Positions 6,646-11,901 of a stretch of 11,901 bases of DNA are shown one piece after another (positions within the stretch are counted from its first letter, which is position 1; each line of letters begins with the position of its first letter). Made by a program: the position numbers and the translations under genes. The stretch comes from Phycisphaeraceae bacterium (GTDB lineage Bacteria > Planctomycetota > Phycisphaerae > Phycisphaerales > Zrk34): assembly GCA_028281485.1 (NCBI GenBank), contig JANQJT010000254.1, positions 1 to 11,901 on the forward strand, written 5' to 3'. The notes beneath the pieces were generated by a model, which was not told where the DNA came from, ran no database searches, and was given only the letters and a program-made list of their open reading frames with translations.

Positions 6646-8046
6646 ATGGGCGTTGCGAAACTTGGTTTGTCGGGGCTTTTATTGTTAGCCGTGTCGATCG
6701 CGGGATGCGATCACCAAAGCCGAACGCCGCCCATGGGGTGGAACAGCTTCGACGCCTACTCCTGCCACCTGTACGAGGAAGTGGCGCTCAAGGAGTTGGA
6801 GGCGTTTATCAGCGTCTATGCGCCCCACGGGTATGAATACTATGTCATCGATAACGGCTGGTTCGCCGAGCACGAACGGATCGTGGCGCAAGGGTATCGC
6901 CTGCCGCTGCGCCAACACGCGGTCGAGTCGGACGTACGCATCAACGCATACGGCATCGTGCAGCCCTCGGTTGAGGGCTTTCCCAACGGCTTCAGGCCCA
7001 TCGCCGACAAGCTCCACGCCAACGGCCTGAAGTTCGGGCTGCACATCATGCGCGGGATTCCCCGCAAGGCGGTGGAACAGAACACACCCATCGAGGGCAC
7101 GCCCTACCGCGCCCGGGACATCGCCGATACGTCGGATACCTGCAACTGGTGCAATTACATGTACGGCGTCGACATGGATAAACCCGGCGCCCAGGCGTAC
7201 TACAACAATCTCGTCAGGCAGTTTGCCGACTGGGGCGTGGACTTCATCAAGGTGGACGACGTGATTCACAAGCCGCGCGAGATCGAAGCGTACCGCCGCG
7301 CGATCGATAACGCCGGCCGACCGATCACGCTCAGTCTCAGCCCCGGCGGCGCGGTCGATGAGGGCCTCGTCGAGAGCAGCTACTCCCGGGCGAACCTGTT
7401 CCGCATCGTGTCCGACGTCTGGGATCACCCGAAATCGTTCAGGTATCACCTCGACCGATACAGGGTCTACGGCCGGTACAGCCGACCGGGGATGTGGGCC
7501 GACCTCGACATGATCCCCTTCGGCGAGCTGTGCCTGCTCAAACGCCCCGAGAACGTCGCGGCATCCCGGGCCCGCGGCCTGACCGTTGCCGAGTCACGCT
7601 TCTCCGGTAACAACCATCACTGGTGTCGATTCAACAAGGATCAGAAGGCGCACTTTCTCGCGATCCGGGCGATCGGTTGCAGCCCGCTGATGATCGGCGG
7701 TTCGCTGATCTCGATGGACGATGAGTCGCGCGCCATGCTGACCGATTCCGCGTTCATCGCCTGCAACCAGAACGGCGTCCCCGGCAGGATCGTGCACGAA
7801 ACGGGAGCCCTGGCCGTGCTGACCACGACACGCAAAGGAACCAAAGACCGGGGATGGATCGCCGTGTTAAACACCGGCAACAACACGGAGACGCTAAAAC
7901 TCACCCCCGGGATGCTCGGGCACGACCGGACCATCGCGTGTGAACGGGTCTGGGAGCGGGAATCGTTCACGATCACCCGCGAAGGTCACGCGGTGACGCT
8001 TCCCGCCTTCGGTGGTGTCCTTCTGAGCTATCAGACACTCGACTGA
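6646..8046 (+). CDS. GH27 family alpha-galactosidase-like glycosidase, predicted lipoprotein
   Basis: This 466-residue protein belongs to glycoside hydrolase family 27, whose retaining enzymes cleave alpha-galactosides and related sugars. A lipoprotein signal (hydrophobic 6-19, lipobox Ile18-Ala19-Gly20-Cys21, then Asp22) predicts an exported, lipid-anchored enzyme. The catalytic barrel begins at PPMGWNSFDAY (28-38) and contains IDNGW (68-72), FGLHIMRGIPR, the nucleophile segment DFIKVDD (Asp204 likely) and the acid/base segment RIVSDVWD (Asp257 likely, with Arg253). A beta-sandwich ends the protein (GWIAVLNTGNNTETL onwards). The first-strand motif is Asp-Asn-Gly rather than the Asp-Asp of typical alpha-galactosidases, so substrate preference may differ; beta-L-arabinopyranosidase is one alternative. 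The start ATG 6646 has CAGGAG 9 nt upstream. The gene stands alone, with no sugar transporter or other hydrolase beside it. Confidence 0.87.
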   Translation: MGVAKLGLSGLLLLAVSIAGCDHQSRTPPMGWNSFDAYSCHLYEEVALKELEAFISVYAPHGYEYYVIDNGWFAEHERIVAQGYRLPLRQHAVESDVRINAYGIVQPSVEGFPNGFRPIADKLHANGLKFGLHIMRGIPRKAVEQNTPIEGTPYRARDIADTSDTCNWCNYMYGVDMDKPGAQAYYNNLVRQFADWGVDFIKVDDVIHKPREIEAYRRAIDNAGRPITLSLSPGGAVDEGLVESSYSRANLFRIVSDVWDHPKSFRYHLDRYRVYGRYSRPGMWADLDMIPFGELCLLKRPENVAASRARGLTVAESRFSGNNHHWCRFNKDQKAHFLAIRAIGCSPLMIGGSLISMDDESRAMLTDSAFIACNQNGVPGRIVHETGALAVLTTTRKGTKDRGWIAVLNTGNNTETLKLTPGMLGHDRTIACERVWERESFTITREGHAVTLPAFGGVLLSYQTLD

Positions 8047-8089
8047 GCGACCGGCCGACCGTCGTGAGAAACGGTTCCGCTGTGTTCGC

Positions 8090-8095
8090 TACAAT
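8090..8095 (+). promoter_or_regulatory. Possible -10 box just before dapB
   Basis: TACAAT lies 7 bp before the ATG at 8103. The same hexamer, in the context TACAATGC, serves as a -10 box before the M16 gene at 9693-9698. No convincing -35 box is seen. If it is used, the transcript would begin almost at the start codon and be leaderless or nearly so. Confidence 0.3.
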
Positions 8096-8102
8096 GCCCA
8101 CC

Positions 8103-8909
8103 ATGAACGGTTCACCCACTACTGTCGCGATCACCGGCGCCGCCGGCCGCATGGGCCAGCGCCTCTGCGCACTGACCGAGCAAACCGAGGGCCTGGCGCT
8201 GGTCGAGGCGATCGACCTGACCGGCCACGGCCAACCCGCCACCCCCGGAATCCCCGGAATCCCCGGAACCCCCGGAAGTAACGTTGTGATTACAGACGCC
8301 TATTCCGGGGCAGCCGACGTGCTGATCGACTTCACCCTCCCCCAGGCCACCGAGGCCAACATCGCCCGATGTGTCGAGACCGACACCGCGATCGTGCTGG
8401 GCACGACCGGCCTGACCGACGCCCATCAGGCCATGCTCGATGACGCGGCCAAGACCATCGGCGTGATCCAGGCGACCAACTTCTCGCTCGTGGTCAACGT
8501 CCTCAACAAGCTCGCCGCCCGGGCCGCCCAACTGCTCGGCGACGAATACGACATCGAGATCACCGAAACCCACCACCGCTTCAAGAAAGACGCCCCCTCC
8601 GGCACCGCCCTGACGCTGGCCCGCCACATCTGCGACGCCACGGATCGCAACTTCGATCGGGACGTCGTCCTCGGTCGCGCCGGTGACGACGCCGAGCGCA
8701 AGCCGCGCGAAATCGCCGTGCAGGCGCTGCGGCTGGGCGATGTCGTCGGAGAGCACACCGTGCACTACGCCACGCTCGGCGAGCGCATGGAGCTGAAGCA
8801 CATCGGTACGAGCCGCGACAGCTACGCCATCGGCGCGGTGCGCGCCGCAGGTTGGCTCAGCGCACAACCCGCCGGTCGCTACGCCATGGCCGACGTGTTG
8901 GGTTTGTGA
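8103..8909 (+). CDS. dapB: 4-hydroxy-tetrahydrodipicolinate reductase
   Basis: DapB reduces the product of DapA with NAD(P)H to tetrahydrodipicolinate in the cytosolic lysine/diaminopimelate pathway. The 268-residue length is close to the E. coli enzyme (273). Motifs are the nucleotide-binding GAAGRMG (12-18), GTTGLT near 100, the catalytic pair His157-His158 and Lys161 in HHRFKKDAPSGTA, and the C-terminal GEHTVHYATLGERMELKH. ATG 8103 is chosen because the protein then starts just before the first beta strand. GTG 8064 and ATG 8094 are in-frame alternatives, but a TACAAT -10-like box overlaps 8094. A surface loop after the second strand holds TPGIPGIPGTPGS, encoded by four 9-bp repeats. The dapB stop lies one base from the end of the convergent gene. 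No other dap gene is nearby. Confidence 0.95.
   Translation: MNGSPTTVAITGAAGRMGQRLCALTEQTEGLALVEAIDLTGHGQPATPGIPGIPGTPGSNVVITDAYSGAADVLIDFTLPQATEANIARCVETDTAIVLGTTGLTDAHQAMLDDAAKTIGVIQATNFSLVVNVLNKLAARAAQLLGDEYDIEITETHHRFKKDAPSGTALTLARHICDATDRNFDRDVVLGRAGDDAERKPREIAVQALRLGDVVGEHTVHYATLGERMELKHIGTSRDSYAIGAVRAAGWLSAQPAGRYAMADVLGL
8243..8278 (+). repeat. dapB: Four tandem 9-bp repeats inside dapB
   Basis: The unit CCCCGGAAN occurs four times head to tail (8243-8251, 8252-8260, 8261-8269, 8270-8278), differing only in the last base (T, T, C, G). The unit length is a multiple of three, so copy changes keep the frame. It encodes a collagen-like Pro-Gly-X run. Confidence 0.93.
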
Positions 8910-8910
8910 T

Positions 8911-9567
8911 TCAACGCACCATCGGGAGGATCGGCACGCCCAGATCGGTATCCACCTCGGTCGGGGGCGCGATGTCGAACTCGATCGGCGCCCCGCCGCC
9001 GGTGGCCGCGGGCGGCGACTCGGGATCGATCTCGGTCGGAAGATCGGGGGTTGACAGCGGCTTGGGCTGATCGGGCTTGGCCGATTCGTCGGGCTGCTCG
9101 ATCCACATCGTGTCCCGCATCCGAAGCGTCGAGTCGTTGACGAGGTTGTACAGCTCGAGCGTGGTCTGCTCGGTCATCTGCATCCGCACACGCGCACGCA
9201 GGATCGCGCGGTGGGGGTTGTACCAGAACGCGGCGCGGCTGCCGTCGGTGTAGACGTAGCGCGGGTGGGTGCGGTCGCCGTCCAGATCGTCGGCGATCTC
9301 GATCCACGTCTCGGTCGGCCCGGCGAGGATGTTCTGCGGCGGCGGATCGAACCACGACTCGAGAATCGTGCTGGGATAGCCCCGACGGGTGACCACCACC
9401 TCGCCGATGCCCGCGCGGTACAGCGACTGGTTCTCGATGGTGTGCATCGACTGCTGCACCGCGGCGATGCGGTCGACCTCCTCGGCGCGCGCGTTGCGCT
9501 GGACCGCGATCACCGCGATTACACCGAGCACAATGCCCGCAATCAGAATGTCAACCATCAGGCGCAT
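8911..9567 (-). CDS. Membrane-anchored protein with pilin-like N-terminal helix, unknown function
   Basis: This 218-residue protein begins MRLMVDILIAGIVLGVIAVIA, a single hydrophobic helix at about 4-22, followed by QRNARAEEVDRIAAVQQSMHTIE. That plan (short N-terminus, acidic residue at the end of the first turn, hydrophobic helix, Arg-rich amphipathic helix, then LYRAGIGEVVVTRRGYP) resembles type IV pilins and type II secretion pseudopilins. However, there is no leader peptide or GFTLxE cleavage site. A middle domain (about 60-150) with TETWIEIADDLDGD and RYVYTDGSRAAFWYNP looks globular and exported. The last 60 residues are Pro/Asp/Glu-rich and probably disordered. Start ATG 9567-9565 has AGGGAG (plus 9575-9580) 7 nt upstream; an upstream extension to 9627 lacks this. 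Function is unknown. Confidence 0.75.
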   Translation of the reverse strand: MRLMVDILIAGIVLGVIAVIAVQRNARAEEVDRIAAVQQSMHTIENQSLYRAGIGEVVVTRRGYPSTILESWFDPPPQNILAGPTETWIEIADDLDGDRTHPRYVYTDGSRAAFWYNPHRAILRARVRMQMTEQTTLELYNLVNDSTLRMRDTMWIEQPDESAKPDQPKPLSTPDLPTEIDPESPPAATGGGAPIEFDIAPPTEVDTDLGVPILPMVR

Positions 9568-9598
9568 ACGTACGCTCCCTGCGCAGTGCCTCACCGGA

Positions 9599-9627
9599 AG
9601 TATCCTATTCAGACCGCCGCCCGGCAA
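9599..9627 (-). promoter_or_regulatory. Likely promoter of the pilin-like gene
   Basis: On the minus strand, TTGCCG (plus 9622-9627) and GATACT (plus 9599-9604) are 17 bp apart and resemble sigma70 -35 and -10 boxes. Transcription would start near 9592 and give a leader of about 25 nt that contains the AGGGAG ribosome site. A 6-bp inverted repeat (9618-9623 with 9630-9635) overlaps the -35 box. Confidence 0.45.
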
Positions 9628-9670
9628 GGCGGGCGAATGGGAACCTATAGACCGGGTGGGTCTGTGACGT

Positions 9671-9698
9671 TTGAAGCGGCTGGGCGGGAGCCTACAAT
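9671..9698 (+). promoter_or_regulatory. Likely promoter of the M16 peptidase pair
   Basis: TTGAAG (9671-9676) and TACAAT (9693-9698), 16 bp apart, match sigma70-type boxes. A start near 9705 gives a leader of about 30 nt holding GGAGA (9719-9723), 10 nt before the ATG at 9734. Confidence 0.6.
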
Positions 9699-9733
9699 GC
9701 TCCGCGTCGCCAACCCCCGGAGAACCAAGCGGG

Positions 9734-10963
9734 ATGATCCATACCCACCGCTATGACAACGGCCTGACCCTGCTGATCGAACCGATCGAGGGCGTGGCCA
9801 GCGCCGCGATGAGGCTGCTGCTGCCGGCGGGCGTGGCCACCGAGCCGTACGATCGCCTTGGCGTGGGGGCGGTGCTCACCGACTGCCTGTTCCGCGGCGC
9901 CGGCGACCGCGACGCCAAGGCCCACAGCGACGCCATGGACCTGCTGGGCATCAAGCGAGACTGCGGCCTGCAGACCTTCCACGCCGGCCTCAGCGCCACC
10001 TTCATCGGAGAACGCATCGACCAGAGCCTGACCCTGCTGATGGACATGGTCCGTCGGCCCCACCTCAGCGACGAGGCCTTCGCCCCGGCGCGCGACCTGG
10101 CGGTGCAGGCCATCGACGCACTCGAAGACGAACCGCAACAGAAGCTGATGATCGCGCTGAAGGCCGCACACCTGCCCCAACCCCTGGGCCGATCGGACAT
10201 GGGCGATCGCGAACACCTCTCGGTGATGTCCTCGCAAGACGTCCGCGACCATCACGCCCGCACGTTCGTCCCCAACGGCTCGATACTCAGCTTCGCCGGT
10301 CACGTCGACCCGAAACACGTCATCGATCTGGTCGGCGACCAACTGGGCGACTGGGCGGGCAGCACCGACGAACCCACCATCGGCTCGCCCCCCACCCCCG
10401 CGTATCACCACACGCGCGCCGACTCGGCGCAGCAACACATCGGCATCGCCTACGATGCGCTGCCGCAGCGCGACGACCGCTCGATCCTGCAACAGGTGGC
10501 CGTGGCCGTGCTGTCGGGTGGGATGAGCGGGCGGCTGTTCACCGAGGTGCGCGAGAAGCGCGGCCTGTGTTACTCGGTCTACGCCACGTACAGCTCGCTG
10601 ATCAACCAAGGCGTGGTCATGGCCTACGCGGGCACGACCACCGAACGCGCGGCGGAAACCCTGGACGTACTAAGCGAACAACTCCGCGTGATCCACGACG
10701 GCGTCGAGCAAGACGAGTTCGACCGCGCGATCGTGGGCCTGAAGACGCGCGTCGTCATGCAGGGTGAATCCACCGGCGCCCGCGCCCGTGCCATCGCCCA
10801 AGACCACTTCCTGTTGGGTGCGCCGCGCACGCTGGACGCCTGCGCCGAAGAGATCGACGGCGTCACACTCAAAGACCTCAACGACTTCCTCCACGCCAAC
10901 CGCCCCGGGCCCATGACCACCGTCACGATCGGCCCCGAACCCCTGATCGAGCAGAACGCATGA
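9734..10963 (+). CDS. M16 family peptidase-like protein, non-catalytic subunit
   Basis: This 409-residue protein has the two-domain M16 (insulinase/processing peptidase) fold. The zinc motif HxxEH is lost: the aligned segment GVGAVLTDCLFRG has Ala46, Thr49 and Asp50 where His, Glu and His belong, and the third Glu is missing too (LAVQAIDALED). The C-terminal domain instead keeps the substrate-binding Arg/Tyr element, GGMSGRLFTEVREKRGLCYSV with Arg267 and Tyr280. This is the pattern of regulatory subunits such as alpha-MPP and of bacterial M16 heterodimers. ATG 9734 is chosen for its GGAGA site and MIHTHRYDNGLTLL start; a TTG at 9671 lies in the -35 box. There is no signal peptide, so a cytosolic location is likely. 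The stop overlaps the next ATG (ATGA), so it is coupled to the catalytic partner. Confidence 0.9.
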   Translation: MIHTHRYDNGLTLLIEPIEGVASAAMRLLLPAGVATEPYDRLGVGAVLTDCLFRGAGDRDAKAHSDAMDLLGIKRDCGLQTFHAGLSATFIGERIDQSLTLLMDMVRRPHLSDEAFAPARDLAVQAIDALEDEPQQKLMIALKAAHLPQPLGRSDMGDREHLSVMSSQDVRDHHARTFVPNGSILSFAGHVDPKHVIDLVGDQLGDWAGSTDEPTIGSPPTPAYHHTRADSAQQHIGIAYDALPQRDDRSILQQVAVAVLSGGMSGRLFTEVREKRGLCYSVYATYSSLINQGVVMAYAGTTTERAAETLDVLSEQLRVIHDGVEQDEFDRAIVGLKTRVVMQGESTGARARAIAQDHFLLGAPRTLDACAEEIDGVTLKDLNDFLHANRPGPMTTVTIGPEPLIEQNA

Positions 10964-11901
10964 GCACCCGTTTCAGGCAGACCCAACTCGACAACGGCAT
11001 GACCGTCATCGCCGAGCTCAGCGACGCCTCTCACACCGCCGCCGTCGGCTGTTTCGTCAACGTCGGCTCACGCGACGAGGACAGCGCGGTCATGGGCGTC
11101 AGCCACTTCCTCGAACACATGTGTTTCAAGGGCACCGCCCGCCGCACCGCCGACCAGGTCAACCAGGCGTTCGATCGCATCGGCGCTGAATACAACGCGA
11201 TGACCAGTCAGGAGGCGACCGTCTACTTCGCCCACACGCTGCCCGAACACTTCGGCGACGCCGTGGACCTCATCGCCGACATCATGCGGCCCGCGCTGCG
11301 CGACGACGACTTCGAGATGGAAAAGAACGTCATCCTCGAAGAGATCGGCATGTACGCCGATCGCCCCTTCTGGGTCGCCTACGAGGAGGTGATGGAGCGC
11401 TACTTCGGCGACCACCCGCTCGGCCACCGCATCCTCGGCACACAGCAGACCGTCGGCGATCTGACCGCGCAACAGATGCACGCGTACTTTGAACAGCGCT
11501 ACAGCCCCGACAACATGGTGTTCTCTCTGGCGGGCAGGCTCGACTTCGATCGCGTCGTCGATCAGCTCAACGCCCTCTGCGGCCAATGGCAACGCACGGA
11601 CGTACAACGCAACTACAGCGATCAGACCATCACCGCCTCGCAACACACCGAGATCGACGAACGCCTATCCAGTCACTACGCCGTGGCGGTCAGCCCCGGT
11701 CCCGGCAAGCAGGACGAGCTGCGCTACGAAGCGGCGGTGCTGTCACAACTGCTGGGCGATTCCGACGGCAGCAGGCTTTATTGGAATCTCATCGACCCCG
11801 GCATCGCCGACGAAGCCGAGCTCAGCTACCAGGGCTTCGACCAGACCGGCACGTTCATGGCCTACGCCAGCTGTCCGCCGGACAAGGCAGACCGGGTCGA
11901 G
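10960..11901 (+). CDS. M16 family zinc metallopeptidase, catalytic subunit (3' end outside window)
   Basis: The first 314 residues are present. The zinc site is intact: His49-Phe-Leu-Glu52-His53 followed about 75 residues later by Glu127-Glu128 (ILEEIGMYAD), the inverted HxxEH...E signature of M16 peptidases. FKGT and NAMTSQEATVYFAH (79-92) are also typical of the active domain. The second domain starts near 240. Its substrate-binding element keeps Arg272 (DGSRLYW) but the following EKRG-x-Y segment is replaced by DPGIADEAELSY, so the Arg/Tyr pair may be incomplete here. The ATG overlaps the upstream stop by 4 bp, so the two subunits are probably made in equal amounts and pair. Substrates are unknown; misfolded or processed peptides are usual for the family. 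The frame is open to the window end. Confidence 0.93.
   Translation, partial: MSTRFRQTQLDNGMTVIAELSDASHTAAVGCFVNVGSRDEDSAVMGVSHFLEHMCFKGTARRTADQVNQAFDRIGAEYNAMTSQEATVYFAHTLPEHFGDAVDLIADIMRPALRDDDFEMEKNVILEEIGMYADRPFWVAYEEVMERYFGDHPLGHRILGTQQTVGDLTAQQMHAYFEQRYSPDNMVFSLAGRLDFDRVVDQLNALCGQWQRTDVQRNYSDQTITASQHTEIDERLSSHYAVAVSPGPGKQDELRYEAAVLSQLLGDSDGSRLYWNLIDPGIADEAELSYQGFDQTGTFMAYASCPPDKADRVE

Noticed and set aside
8243..8278. CRISPR-like or mobile-element repeat
   Set aside because: Units are 9 bp with no spacers and lie in frame within dapB, so this is a coding microsatellite.
9568..9627. N-terminal extension of the pilin-like protein on the minus strand
   Set aside because: It covers the likely promoter and the Shine-Dalgarno of the downstream ATG, and adds no recognisable signal sequence.
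9671..9733. TTG-initiated extension of the non-catalytic M16 gene
   Set aside because: The stretch contains the -35 and -10 boxes, and the M16 domain begins right at ATG 9734.
9692..10609. A 305-codon minus-strand open frame opposite the first M16 gene
   Set aside because: It is antisense to a secure gene, with no domain signature and no ribosome site that I can see.

Overview
The window is GC-rich and densely coded, with eleven protein genes, short gaps and no RNA gene, insertion sequence, phage gene or CRISPR array that I could see. Gene content suggests a free-living Gram-negative-type bacterium, and I lean towards Planctomycetota (Phycisphaerae-like). The reasons are a short one-piece NuoG, a lipoprotein GH27 glycosidase, M16 peptidase pairing, a degenerate pilin-like protein and TACAAT-type -10 boxes. 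This placement is inference from gene style, not from a marker gene.

Layout. (1) 1-2821, plus strand: the 3' part of a transketolase of the animal-like 'GPSQM' type, followed by a complete, strongly divergent transketolase-family enzyme that ends at a clear terminator (2844-2870). (2) 2983-4406, plus strand: a small NTF2/SnoaL-like protein whose stop codon overlaps the GTG start of an ATP-grasp protein of unknown function. (3) 4422-6352, minus strand: a zinc-ribbon membrane micro-protein and, upstream of it, a stand-alone complex I subunit NuoG. A perfect 9-bp-stem terminator lies between them. (4) 6353-6645: a divergent promoter region. (5) 6646-8046, plus strand: a predicted lipoprotein GH27 alpha-galactosidase-like enzyme. 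(6) 8103-8909, plus strand: DapB of lysine/diaminopimelate synthesis, carrying a small in-frame 9-bp tandem repeat that encodes a collagen-like loop. (7) 8911-9567, minus strand: a membrane-anchored protein with a pilin-like N-terminal helix but no pilin leader. (8) 9734-11901, plus strand: two translationally coupled M16 peptidase-family subunits. The first lacks the zinc site and the second, cut by the window end, keeps it.

How the genes relate: most of the window is core metabolism (pentose phosphate, respiration, lysine), not an accessory island. The parts that look least explained are the divergent transketolase, the NTF2-like/ATP-grasp pair, the DapB repeat and the leaderless pilin-like protein. 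I see no convincing multi-gene defence or secretion system. The M16 pair most resembles known heterodimeric M16 proteases.
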